Part shown: positions 24,900-32,984 of the stretch, piece after piece
Layout of the letters: each line of letters opens with the position of its first letter
Numbering within the stretch: the first letter of the stretch is position 1
NCBI GenBank assembly: GCA_963715455.1
Contig: OY970245.1
Span: 1,240,001-1,304,000 of the forward strand
DNA length: 64,000 nt
Direction: 5' to 3'
Origin: VRUE01 sp963715455
GTDB taxonomy: Bacteria > Actinomycetota > Thermoleophilia > Solirubrobacterales > 70-9
Program-made: the position numbers and the translations under genes
The notes under the pieces: model-generated
The model's database searches: none
What the model was told of the DNA's origin: nothing
What the model saw: the letters and a program-made list of their open reading frames with translations, nothing else

Positions 24900-25724
24900 C
24901 TAGGGGTAGACCGTTTCAGGCAATGTGAATTCGATGTCGAGGTTCTGTTTCGTCTCATTTGTCCCGGCTGCTGCGGGCAGGCCAGACTGTGAGTTGACCA
25001 AGCCGTTGATGCTGATCGGAATAAATCCGAAGAGCGTCAGCACGCAACCGCTCGCCCCCGGAGCGGCGAAGGCGTTGTCAACTAACGTCCCATTCTCGAA
25101 GCCGATGACCCCTTCAAGGCCTGGATCGAAATCGGTTGGGAAGACGCCGCTGATTGGTTTATTCGGGGCTGGCGGACTGGTCGTGTTGTAGGTGAGCTGG
25201 AGTTTGATCGGATTCGTGAAACCGCCGACATAGCAGTTGCTCCCCAGCACGGGGTTTTCAAGATGGACGCGGATCGGCAGGGAAATTTCTTCCGCGCCAG
25301 CAGCAATTTGCGGTTGGCCCGCGATTTCCGTCACTGCATATAGCTTCAAGCCCTCGAGGTTGAGGAAATTGACCAGCCAATCCAAGCCGGTGATGCCGAT
25401 GATGCCGCCCGGAACCTGCTGTTTGACCGGGGTCAGGCCGCCGAGTTTGGTGGCGACTACTTTGCCGTCTGCCAGCGCTCCTCCTGACAGGGTGATGGGA
25501 TTTGCGATCGGTACGTCCTTGCTGCCCATCTGGAAATGACCCCCGTCGATGACTGCTCGCTGGCAGAGAACGACTTGGGGAATTTCACTTGGGCTGGGGC
25601 AGCCAGCGAATCGCTCATAACCGGCTTTCGTGGGCGTTGCCGTTGCGGTTGACGCCAGCATGCCGACCGCAACGAGTGCCGCTCCGATTGCGATGAACAG
25701 GCGGCTTAGCCGTCTTGTATTCAT
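24900..25724 (-). CDS. Secreted protein of unknown function, lower GC than neighbours
   Basis: 274 residues. Signal peptide (LFIAIGAALVAVGMLASTATA) and a mature domain with scattered cysteines (GCPSP, LCQRA, SNCYVGG, GCVLTLFG). Segments such as GHFQMGSKDVPI and LPIRVHLENPVLGSNC look beta-rich. No known motif. Codon use is visibly less GC-biased than in neighbours and the flanks are AT-rich, which could mean transfer or relaxed selection. Shine-Dalgarno AGGGAGAG precedes ATG 25724. Confidence 0.8.
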   Translation of the reverse strand: MNTRRLSRLFIAIGAALVAVGMLASTATATPTKAGYERFAGCPSPSEIPQVVLCQRAVIDGGHFQMGSKDVPIANPITLSGGALADGKVVATKLGGLTPVKQQVPGGIIGITGLDWLVNFLNLEGLKLYAVTEIAGQPQIAAGAEEISLPIRVHLENPVLGSNCYVGGFTNPIKLQLTYNTTSPPAPNKPISGVFPTDFDPGLEGVIGFENGTLVDNAFAAPGASGCVLTLFGFIPISINGLVNSQSGLPAAAGTNETKQNLDIEFTLPETVYP

Positions 25725-25762
25725 TTCTCTCTCCCTTGAATTTAGGCATATAAAAACGAGAT

Positions 25763-25780
25763 CGTTCCCGTAAGGGAACG
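25763..25780. promoter_or_regulatory. 18-bp palindrome CGTTCCC-GTAA-GGGAACG
   Basis: Perfect 7-bp arms, 39 bp upstream of the secreted-protein start and 108 bp upstream of the alkB -35 box. It may be an operator for the secreted-protein gene or a hairpin in the divergent region. There is no direct evidence for either. Confidence 0.35.
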
Positions 25781-25887
25781 GTCCCGCTTTCAGATCATTG
25801 CGGATTCACTAGAGAAAAACTGATTGATTGACAACCGATAGGAGAGCGAAGCGATTGGGGAGTAAGGCCGGCCCGTTGTCTCTGTTC

Positions 25888-25927
25888 TTGACAAAAATGA
25901 GTTTTGTGTCCATACTGAGGACACAAA
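25888..25927 (+). promoter_or_regulatory. alkB promoter with a 25-bp operator over the -10
   Basis: -35 TTGACA (25888-25893), 17-bp spacer, -10 CATACT (25911-25916). A perfect inverted repeat TTTGTGTCC-atactga-GGACACAAA (25903-25927; 9-bp arms, 7-nt spacer) covers the -10. The third gene of the operon is a TetR repressor, the obvious candidate to bind here and respond to alkane-derived ligands. Confidence 0.7.
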
Positions 25928-25957
25928 GCGGAAATCTGACAAGGAAGGAGCTTTGCA

Positions 25958-27148
25958 TTGGAGGCAGTCAGCCATAGCCACGACCATGGTCCGGAGATCG
26001 AACTCAACCCGGCCACCTGGCGCGATGCCAAGCGCTATGCCTGGTTGCTCGGCCTGGTCGTTCCCTTCGCGCCCTTCCTCGCCTGGGGCAGCGTCGAGCT
26101 GACCGGCCTTGACGTCTTCTGGTTCTTCGGGCCGCTACTCGTCTTCGTTGCCTTCCCGATCCTCGACATCGTGATCGGCATGGACGCGACTAACCCGCCC
26201 GACAGCGTGCTCAAGTGGCTTGAGCGGGATCGCTTCTACCGCTGGTGCACCTACCTCTTCATCCCGATCCAGTACGCCGGCCTCGTCTTCGCCTGCTGGC
26301 TCTGGTCGAGTGGCGAGCTCTCGACCCTGGAGAGCATCGGCCTTGCCCTGACCATGGGCGTCGTCGGCGGCATCGCGATCAACACCGCTCACGAGCTGGG
26401 CCACAAGCGCGACGATCTCGAGCGCTGGCTGAGCCGCGTCGCTCTCGCCCAGACCGGCTACGGGCACTTCTTCATCGAGCACAACCGCGGCCATCACGTG
26501 CGGGTCGCCACGCCTGAGGACCCGGCCAGCTCACGCCTGGGGGAGAGCTTCTGGGCCTTCCTGCCGCGCACTGTGGCCGGCAGCCTCGGCTCGGCCTGGG
26601 GGATCGAGTGCGCCCGCCTCGACCGGCTCGGCAAGTCGCACTGGACGCTGCGCAACGACATCCTCGGTGCCTGGGCGATGACCGTCGGCCTCTTCGCCGC
26701 GCTGGCGATCGTCTTCGGCCCGGTCGTGCTGCCCTACCTGCTGATCCAGGCGGTGCTCGGCTTCTCGCTGCTCGAGGTGGTCAACTACCTCGAGCACTAC
26801 GGCCTGCGGCGTCAGAAGAAGGAGGACGGCCGCTACGAGCGCTGCCTCCCCGAGCACAGCTGGAACAGCAACAACGTCGCCTCCAACGTGCTGCTCTACC
26901 ACCTGCAGCGCCACAGCGATCACCACGCCAACCCGACGCGCCGCTACCAGGCGTTGCGCCACGTCGACGAGGCGCCGCAGCTGCCCACCGGCTATGCCGG
27001 GATGATCGTGCTCGCTTGGATCCCGCCGCTCTGGCGGCGGGTGATGGACCCGCGCCTGGTCGATCACTACAGCGGCGACCTGAGCCGCGCCAACATCCAG
27101 CCGCGCGCCCGGCGCCGCATCCTCGCTCGTTACGGAGCGGCGTCCTGA
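25958..27148 (+). CDS. alkB: Alkane 1-monooxygenase AlkB
   Basis: 396 residues. Integral-membrane di-iron hydroxylase that oxidises medium/long n-alkanes at the terminal carbon with O2 and electrons from rubredoxin. Histidine boxes: HELGHK near 145, HNRGHH near 174, the signature NYLEHYGL near 275 and LQRHSDHH near 316. About six membrane segments. Start TTG 25958, with AAGGAAGGAG seven nt upstream; the N-terminus is His-rich (SHSHDHG). The stop overlaps the rubredoxin frame (CTGA). Confidence 0.95.
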   Translation: MEAVSHSHDHGPEIELNPATWRDAKRYAWLLGLVVPFAPFLAWGSVELTGLDVFWFFGPLLVFVAFPILDIVIGMDATNPPDSVLKWLERDRFYRWCTYLFIPIQYAGLVFACWLWSSGELSTLESIGLALTMGVVGGIAINTAHELGHKRDDLERWLSRVALAQTGYGHFFIEHNRGHHVRVATPEDPASSRLGESFWAFLPRTVAGSLGSAWGIECARLDRLGKSHWTLRNDILGAWAMTVGLFAALAIVFGPVVLPYLLIQAVLGFSLLEVVNYLEHYGLRRQKKEDGRYERCLPEHSWNSNNVASNVLLYHLQRHSDHHANPTRRYQALRHVDEAPQLPTGYAGMIVLAWIPPLWRRVMDPRLVDHYSGDLSRANIQPRARRRILARYGAAS

Positions 27149-27330
27149 GCCGCTGGCGCTGTCCGAGCTGCGGCTACGTCTTCGACGAGCAGCAGGGGCA
27201 CCCACGCGAGGGCTTCCCGGCCGGCACGCCCTGGAGCGAGGTGCCCGACGACTGGGCCTGCCCCGATTGTGGCGTGCGCGACAAGGTCGACTTCGAGCTC
27301 GAGGAGCCCGGCGACGGCGCGACGGTGTGA
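27145..27330 (+). CDS. Rubredoxin, apparent CTG start
   Basis: About 61 residues: CPSCGY near 6 and CPDCGV near 39, the two CxxC pairs binding one iron, with typical spacing and the conserved WSEVPDDWACP. Electron donor to AlkB. The frame has no ATG, GTG or TTG between alkB and the first CxxC; CTG at 27145 overlaps the alkB stop (CTGA), matching the NTGA coupling used elsewhere in the window. The stop in turn overlaps the TetR start (GTGA). Confidence 0.9.
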   Translation: MSRWRCPSCGYVFDEQQGHPREGFPAGTPWSEVPDDWACPDCGVRDKVDFELEEPGDGATV

Positions 27331-27959
27331 CCGCTTCCGCTGCGACGATTGGGGGGATGGCGCCCACCCGCACCCCGTTCCAGGAGGCCGCGCGTCAGCT
27401 GCTGCGCGAGACGCTCTTCGGCGCGGCCCGCGACGAGCTTCAGCAGCGTGCCTGGTCGGAGATCACGATGTCCGACATTGCCAGTGCCGCTGGCGTCAGC
27501 CGCCAGACCCTCTACAAGGAGTTCGGCAGCCGCGACGAGTTCGCCCAGTCCTTCGTCATCCACGAGGGGGAGCGCTTCCTCGACGCGGTTGACGAGGCGG
27601 TCCGCGAGCACCTCGACGATCCCCACGCCGCCGTCGGCGCCGCCCTCGAAACTTTCCTGCGCAGCGCCGGCGAGGACCCCCTGGTGCGCATTCTGCTCAG
27701 CGACGACGGCACCGGCGGCATGCTGCCCTTCGTCACCACCCAGGGCATGCCGGTGGTGCAGTGGGCGACAGCACGGCTGACCAAGACGATCGAAGCGGGC
27801 TGGCCGCAGGCGCCGTCCGCCAAGTCGGCTTTGCTCGCCGAGTCCCTGGTCCGCCTGGCGATCAGCTATATCACCGCACCGACCGGCGCGCCGGAGGAGA
27901 CCGCCGCGCGCGCCGGCGAGCTGCTCGGCCCTTTCATCGACGACGCGCTGGGCAGCTAG
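27327..27959 (+). CDS. TetR family repressor of the alkane operon
   Basis: 210 residues from GTG 27327 (ATG 27357 is the alternative). N-terminal HTH: ITMSDIASAAGVSRQTLYKEFGSRDEF, then an all-helical ligand domain. Cotranscribed with alkB and rubredoxin through GTGA coupling. Likely autoregulates through the 25-bp palindrome upstream of alkB. The gene ends directly against the convergent methyltransferase (27959/27960). Confidence 0.9.
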   Translation: MTASAATIGGMAPTRTPFQEAARQLLRETLFGAARDELQQRAWSEITMSDIASAAGVSRQTLYKEFGSRDEFAQSFVIHEGERFLDAVDEAVREHLDDPHAAVGAALETFLRSAGEDPLVRILLSDDGTGGMLPFVTTQGMPVVQWATARLTKTIEAGWPQAPSAKSALLAESLVRLAISYITAPTGAPEETAARAGELLGPFIDDALGS

Positions 27960-28709
27960 TCAGAGCTCGCTGACGACGAGGCGCAGGCCGATGTCGAGCT
28001 CAGGCAGGGTGCGCAGGTGGCCGTGCCTGGCGTCCCAGCGGCCGCTCTCCAGGTCGGCGCGCAGGCGCTCCTGGCCGGCTTCGATTGCCTCCGCCGGCAG
28101 GCTGTGCCAGAGCGAGCTGGCGCGCAGCACGGCGGGGTCGAGGAACATCTCGGGCCGGTCCCAGAGAGCGCTGGTGAATTCGTCGCGACAGCGGCTCGGC
28201 ATCGGCACCGCCTCGATCTGCGCGGCCGGCAGCAGGGCTTCGAGCTCGCCCATCGAGGGCATCTTCTCTTCCTCGGCGCGCATCGCCTCGGGGAAGTACT
28301 CGGCAAGTGTCCAGATCTCGGCGTTCTTCGTCGCGTCGATCGTCAGCAGGACGATCCGCTTGCGCGCCACCCGGCGCATCTCCGCCAGGCCGGCGGCGAG
28401 ATCGCTCCAGTGGTGGATGGTCAGCGCGCCCATTGCGGCGTCGACACTCGCGTCGGCGAGCGGCAGTGCCTCGGCCACGCCTTGCACCGCCGGTGCCGCT
28501 CCCGGGGGGCGCTGGGCGATCATCACCGGCGAGGGCTCGACGGCGATCACCTCGCGGTCGCGCGGCTCGTAGGAGCCGCTGCCGGCGCCGACGTTGACGA
28601 CGCTGCGCGCGTCCCCGAGCGCCGCCCAGACGCGGGCCTCGATGCGCGGGTCGGCGCGGCGGAACTCCGCGTAGTTGAGACCCACGGTGTCGTAGGCGGG
28701 AACGCTCAC
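27960..28709 (-). CDS. SAM-dependent methyltransferase (class I, type 11)
   Basis: 249 residues. SAM-binding motif I VVNVGAGSGSYE, acidic post-I VIAVEPS, motif II region DASVDAAMGALTIHHW and post-motif RRVARKRIVLLTID. The substrate is unknown; similar proteins act on small molecules or menaquinone-like compounds. It reads convergently to the TetR gene with no gap. Confidence 0.85.
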   Translation of the reverse strand: MSVPAYDTVGLNYAEFRRADPRIEARVWAALGDARSVVNVGAGSGSYEPRDREVIAVEPSPVMIAQRPPGAAPAVQGVAEALPLADASVDAAMGALTIHHWSDLAAGLAEMRRVARKRIVLLTIDATKNAEIWTLAEYFPEAMRAEEEKMPSMGELEALLPAAQIEAVPMPSRCRDEFTSALWDRPEMFLDPAVLRASSLWHSLPAEAIEAGQERLRADLESGRWDARHGHLRTLPELDIGLRLVVSEL

Positions 28710-28758
28710 CGGCGCAGCTTCGCTTGCTGGCGAGCGGTGGCGTGCTCGCGCATCATCT

Positions 28759-29148
28759 TCACAGCTCGACGAAGTCCCCGTAGAGGTCGTCGCGCACCGC
28801 CTCGGGGCTGACCAGGGCTTCGATCGCCAGGCCGATGCCGAGGGCGCGCAGGATCAGGGCAAGGTCGGCAGGGGGGAGAGGCGCCTCGAGGCCTTCCTCC
28901 TCCTGGTAGTGGGCGATGTAGGCGGCGATCGCCTCGCGCAACGCCGCCGAGCGGTTGCCGAAGCGTTCGGCCAGCTGCGGCTCGCGGCGCGCGCCGGAGA
29001 GGAACTCGAGGTGGAGCAGGAACGACTCGCCGAAGACCGCGAGGAAGAGGTCGGCCTTGCCGGCGAAGTTTGAGTAGACGGCGCCGTGCGAGTAGCCGGC
29101 CTCCTTCTCGCTGCGGGTCTCTCGACGTGGCGACTTCAATTCAGATGG
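28759..29148 (-). pseudogene. 5'-truncated TetR family gene
   Basis: The frame carries the TetR recognition helix and everything after it (AGYSHGAVYSNFAGKADLFLAVFG, then a C-terminal ligand domain ending LYGDFVEL). The first helix and most of the HTH, about 40-45 residues, are absent. Similarity stops near 29115, just before the end of dtd. Sequence upstream (ELKSPRRETRSEKE) is not TetR-like. A TTG could start a short product, but it could not bind DNA normally. Best read as a deletion remnant. Confidence 0.75.
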
Positions 29149-29149
29149 C

Positions 29150-29566
29150 TCAGGACTCGAGTAGCAGGGTGACCGGCCCGTCGTTGACGAGCGCCACTCC
29201 CATGCAAGCGCCGAAGACGCCCTTGGCGGAGCCCAGGCGTTCGCAGAAGCGGTCATAGAGAGGCTCCGCCTCGGCTCCGGGGGCGGCTTCCATGTAGCTG
29301 GGGCGGTTGCCCTTGCGGGCATCGCCGTAGAGGGTGAACTGGCTGACGCAGAGCACCTGACGCTCGCCGAGCGGCTCGTTCATGCGTCCCTCGGCGTCGT
29401 CGAAGATGCGCAGCGCCTGCACCTTGTCGGCAAGGCGGTCGGCGTCCGCGGCCGAGTCGCCGCGCCGCACGCCGAGCAGGATCAGCATTCCCGGCCCGAT
29501 CTGCGCCACCCGCTCGCCCTCGACGTCGACCGCCGCCTGGCTGACGCGTTGGACCAGGGCCCTCAT
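29150..29566 (-). CDS. dtd: D-aminoacyl-tRNA deacylase
   Basis: 138 residues. Hydrolyses D-amino acids, and glycine mischarged on tRNA-Ala. Signature SQFTLYGD near 77 with the active-site threonine, and the C-terminal NDGPVT motif (canonical N-x-G-P-V-T). Complete, typical length. It is divergent from the zinc operon; the intervening 93 bp hold a Zur-like box. Confidence 0.95.
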   Translation of the reverse strand: MRALVQRVSQAAVDVEGERVAQIGPGMLILLGVRRGDSAADADRLADKVQALRIFDDAEGRMNEPLGERQVLCVSQFTLYGDARKGNRPSYMEAAPGAEAEPLYDRFCERLGSAKGVFGACMGVALVNDGPVTLLLES

Positions 29567-29620
29567 CTCGCTCTCCCGGCCATTCGCGGCACCGTAGCGG
29601 CTGGGCCCAGCCTCGGGAGA

Positions 29621-29650
29621 AAATAAAAATGGATCTCATTTTGATTTAAT
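29621..29650 (+). promoter_or_regulatory. zur box: Zur-like box and -10 of the zinc operon
   Basis: AAAATG-gatct-CATTTT (29626-29642) is perfect and extends, after one mismatch per side, to AAAT...ATTT (27-bp imperfect palindrome 29621-29647). This matches the general look of Zur/Fur-family operators (AAAATGA...TCATTTT). It overlaps TTTAAT (29645-29650), which lies nine nt before GTG 29660. A Fur-family regulator is the fourth gene of the operon. Confidence 0.65.
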
Positions 29651-29659
29651 CGCGGCAGC

Positions 29660-31405
29660 GTGCTTGAGCCCTTCCAGTTGCCCTTCGTCCAGCGCGGCCT
29701 GCTCGAGGTGCTGATCCTCGCCGTGCCCGCGGGTCTGCTCGGCACCTGGATCGTCCTGCGCGGGCTTGCCTTCTTCTCGCATGCAGTGGGCACCGCCACC
29801 TTTCCGGGGGTGGTCCTTGCCGAGGGCCTCGGCTTCGGCGCGCCGCTCGGCGCCTTCGGCGCCGCTGCCGTCTTCAGCGGCGGCACGGTGTTGCTCAATC
29901 GCCGGGGCGAGGAGGGTCGCGACAGCGCGGTGGCGATCGTCCTCGTCGGCTGCCTGGCCGGCGGCGTGATCCTCGCCAGCGACGTCTTCGGCTCGGGCGC
30001 CAACGTCGAGACGCTGCTCTTCGGCAGCCTGCTGCTGGTCGGCGACGGCGACATTGCCCTGGCCTCGATCGCTGCCGTGGCGACGCTGCTCGCCAGCCTG
30101 CTGCTCGGTCAGCGCTGGCTGGCGGCGGGCTTCGATCTCACCCCCGCTGCGCAGGGCGGTTGGCAGGGAGCGCGCGACGCAGTGCTGCTCGGTCTGATCG
30201 CGCTTGCCACGACCGCGGCGCTCTCCGTGGTCGGCGCCCTGCTCGTCGCCGCCCTCTTCGTCCTGCCCGCCCTTACCGTGCGCCTCTTCGCCCAGCGCAT
30301 GCGGGCCTGGCAGCTGGGCAGCATCGCGCTGGTCGCCGCCGAGGGGACGCTCGGGCTCTGGCTCTCGGTGGAAACCGACGCCCCTCCGGGGGCGACGATC
30401 GCCGTCGTCGCCGGCGCCGTCTTCGCGCTTGCCGCCGCCGCTCGTGGGCTCTCACGCTCGCGCATCGGACGGGCGACAGCACTCGCCGGCGCACTCATTG
30501 CCGGCCTGCTCATTGCCGGGTGCGGTGGAAGCTCGGGTGACGACGGTCAGCTGCGGGTGGTGGCGACGACGACCCAGGTCGGCGACTTCGTCCGCGAGGT
30601 CGGCGGCCGCGCCGTCACCGTCGACCAAATCCTCCAGCCGAACACCGACCCGCACGAGTACGAGCCGCGACCCAGCGACGTGCTCGCCGTCGCCGAAGCG
30701 GACCTCGTCTTCGTCAGCGGCGACGACCTCGACGAGTGGATCGCGGAGGTGGTCTCCGACAGCGGCAGCGACGCTGAGGTCGTTGACCTGGTGGCGAGCA
30801 CCCCGGTGCGGCTGGCGGGCGAGTCGAGCGGGGAGGAGGCGTCGCCCTACGACCCGCACTGGTGGCACGACCCGCGCAACGCCGAGGCGGCTGTCGTGGA
30901 GATCGAGCGCCGGCTGACGCGATCCGAGCCGCGCAACCGCGCGCTGTTCGAACGCCACGCCCAGGCTTACTTGACGCAGTTGCGGATGCTCGATGCGGGC
31001 ATCGAGCGCTGCATCGACTCGATCCCCGCAGCCCAGCGCAAGCTGGTCACTGACCACGACGCCTTCGGCTACTTCGCCAACCGCTACGGGATCGAGGTGG
31101 TCGGCGCGGTGATCCCCTCTCAGACGACCCAGGCGCAGCCCTCGGCCAAGGACCTCAGCGCGCTCGCCGAGCTGATCGAGCGCCAGGGGGTCGAGGCGAT
31201 CTTCCCGGAGAGCTCGCTCAGCTCCAAGGTCGCCGAGGCGATCGCCCGGCAGACCGGTGCCACCACCGGCTACACGCTCTACGGCGACACGCTCGGCCCC
31301 GCGGGGTCCAGTGGCGAGACCTATCTGAAGATGGAGGCGGCGAACGCCGACTCCCTGGCTCGCGGCTTCAGTGGGGGGAGGCGGGCATGCACGCCGATCC
31401 GCTGA
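29660..31405 (+). CDS. Zinc ABC transporter permease fused to its substrate-binding protein (ZnuB-ZnuA)
   Basis: 581 residues in one uninterrupted frame. Residues 1-265 are an ABC-3 permease (about eight helices; LLGTWIVLRGLAFFSHAVG, VVGALLVAALFVLPA). Residues 275-288 read GALIAGLLIAGC, a lipobox-like or last membrane segment with Cys288. Residues 295-575 are a ZnuA-type binding protein with His ligands in DPHEYEP, DPHWWHDP and DHDAFGYFANRYG. The last possible in-frame start before the second half is GTG 30368, too far from the lipobox for a signal peptide, so it appears truly fused. The 3' end overlaps the ATPase gene by 19 nt. Confidence 0.88.
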   Translation: MLEPFQLPFVQRGLLEVLILAVPAGLLGTWIVLRGLAFFSHAVGTATFPGVVLAEGLGFGAPLGAFGAAAVFSGGTVLLNRRGEEGRDSAVAIVLVGCLAGGVILASDVFGSGANVETLLFGSLLLVGDGDIALASIAAVATLLASLLLGQRWLAAGFDLTPAAQGGWQGARDAVLLGLIALATTAALSVVGALLVAALFVLPALTVRLFAQRMRAWQLGSIALVAAEGTLGLWLSVETDAPPGATIAVVAGAVFALAAAARGLSRSRIGRATALAGALIAGLLIAGCGGSSGDDGQLRVVATTTQVGDFVREVGGRAVTVDQILQPNTDPHEYEPRPSDVLAVAEADLVFVSGDDLDEWIAEVVSDSGSDAEVVDLVASTPVRLAGESSGEEASPYDPHWWHDPRNAEAAVVEIERRLTRSEPRNRALFERHAQAYLTQLRMLDAGIERCIDSIPAAQRKLVTDHDAFGYFANRYGIEVVGAVIPSQTTQAQPSAKDLSALAELIERQGVEAIFPESSLSSKVAEAIARQTGATTGYTLYGDTLGPAGSSGETYLKMEAANADSLARGFSGGRRACTPIR

Positions 31406-32139
31406 TCGAGGCCCGGGATCTGGCCGCCGGCTACGGCGGTGCGCCGGCAATCACGGGGGTCGAGTTCGCGCTCCAGGCGGGGCAGACGATGGCCCTGCTG
31501 GGCCCCAACGGCGGTGGCAAGACAACCCTGCTGCGCACCGTCCTGGGTGAGCTGCGCCCGGTCAGCGGTGCCTTGGACGTGAGGGCGGTCTGCGGAACCG
31601 TGCCCCAAACCGAGCGCTCGCGGCTCGACTATCCCGTCTCCGCCCTCGACGTGGCGACGATGGGAACCCTGCCGGGAATGCCCTGGTGGAAGCGAGCGGG
31701 TCGCCACGAGCGAGAGGCGGCGCGGCGTGCGCTCGAGCGCGTCGATCTCGGCCCGTTGGCCGAGGAGACCTTCGGTCGCCTCTCTGGCGGTCAACGCCAG
31801 CGCGTGCTGATCGCCCGCGCCCTCGTTCAGGAGGCGGGTGTGCTGCTGCTGGATGAGCCCTTCGCGGGCCTCGATCGGGCCAGCGCCGAGCGGCTCGAAG
31901 GGCTGATCGCGGAGCTGGCCGAAGAAGGGAGGGCGGTGGTAATCGCCACCCATGACCTCGAGCAGGCGCGGGCCTGCGACCTGGTGCTCTGCATCAACCG
32001 GCGCCAGGTCGCCTGCGGGAATCCGCTCACGGAACTCGCCGACGTCGGCGTGCTGGAAGCGACCTACGGCGGCGCGATCGTCGAGATCCCCGGGGCCGGC
32101 GGCCGCGCCATCCTGCCGCCCCACCATCACCATCACTGA
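31387..32139 (+). CDS. znuC: Zinc ABC transporter ATP-binding protein with native His5 tail
   Basis: 250 residues. Walker A GPNGGGKTT near 40, signature LSGGQRQR near 137, Walker B VLLLDEP near 157, His switch ATHDLE. The Q-loop region VPQTERSRLDYPVSALDVA is typical of metal-type (ABC-3) ATPases. The last seven residues are PPHHHHH, encoded CCC-CAC-CAT-CAC-CAT-CAC. A chromosomal His tail on this transporter suggests metal binding or sensing. Two permease genes flank it. Confidence 0.9.
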   Translation: MHADPLIEARDLAAGYGGAPAITGVEFALQAGQTMALLGPNGGGKTTLLRTVLGELRPVSGALDVRAVCGTVPQTERSRLDYPVSALDVATMGTLPGMPWWKRAGRHEREAARRALERVDLGPLAEETFGRLSGGQRQRVLIARALVQEAGVLLLDEPFAGLDRASAERLEGLIAELAEEGRAVVIATHDLEQARACDLVLCINRRQVACGNPLTELADVGVLEATYGGAIVEIPGAGGRAILPPHHHHH

Positions 32140-32141
32140 CG

Positions 32142-32984
32142 ATGCTCGAGCCGCTCCAGGATCCCTTCATGCTGCGCGCCCTGGTCGAGGTGGCGCTGAT
32201 CGGCATCGCCGGTGGGGCGCTCGGCTGCTGGGTCGTCTTCTACGGCTTCTCTTACGCCGCCGAGTCGCTCGCCCACTCGCTCTTCCCAGGTCTGGTCCTC
32301 GCCGCCCTTGCAGGTATCCCGCTGCTGCTCGGCGCGGTTCCGGCGGCTGCCCTGGCTGCCCTGGCGATCACCCTCGCCGCGAGGATCAACGGGGTGAGCC
32401 GCGAGGCGGCGATCGCCGTCGTCGTGACGACGATGTTCGGCCTCGGGGCGCTGCTCGCGCTCTCGCCCCAGTCCCCGCCCGGGATCGAGTCGCTGCTCTT
32501 CGGCGACCTCTTCGGAGTGACCGATGCCGACCTGCTCGCCGCTGTCGCCCTTGCCGGTTGCGTCCTCCTCGCCCTGCGGCTGCTGCACGGACGGTTGCTG
32601 ATCGCCGGCTTCGATCGCCGCTCGGCCAAGGCGCTCGGCGTCTCCCCAGCGCTTGCCGATGCCGCCCTGCTTCTCCTTCTCGCCGCCGGGATCGTCGTCG
32701 CCGTGCAGGGCCTCGGCAACCTCTTGGTCGTCGCCGTCTTCGTCGGCCCGGCGGCGGCCGCCCGCGGGCTCAGCGAGCGCATGCTGCCGATGATGGCGCT
32801 CGCCGCCGGCCTGGCCGTGCTCGCCGGCGTGGCCGGCCTCTACCTCTCCTACTACGCGGGCACCGCCGGCGGTGCCTCGGTGGCGCTGGCGATCGTCGCC
32901 CTGTACCTGGCCTCGCTGCCGCTGGGCCGCTGGCGAGGGGCGCGCTCTCCGGTTGCACCGCAGACGGGGGCTACGATCGCCTGA
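32142..32984 (+). CDS. znuB: Metal ABC transporter permease (second ZnuB)
   Basis: 280 residues, ABC-3 family, seven to eight membrane helices. Its N-terminus MLEPLQDPFMLRALVEVALI parallels MLEPFQLPFVQRGLLEVLIL of the fused permease, so the two are paralogues and may form a heterodimeric membrane channel served by one ATPase. The family loop RSAKALGVSPALADAALLLLL is present. Ends TGATG into zur. Confidence 0.9.
   Translation: MLEPLQDPFMLRALVEVALIGIAGGALGCWVVFYGFSYAAESLAHSLFPGLVLAALAGIPLLLGAVPAAALAALAITLAARINGVSREAAIAVVVTTMFGLGALLALSPQSPPGIESLLFGDLFGVTDADLLAAVALAGCVLLALRLLHGRLLIAGFDRRSAKALGVSPALADAALLLLLAAGIVVAVQGLGNLLVVAVFVGPAAAARGLSERMLPMMALAAGLAVLAGVAGLYLSYYAGTAGGASVALAIVALYLASLPLGRWRGARSPVAPQTGATIA

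Noticed and set aside
32119..32139. His5 tail as an expression-vector artefact
   Set aside because: Followed directly by the next operon gene in normal chromosomal context; no vector sequence nearby.
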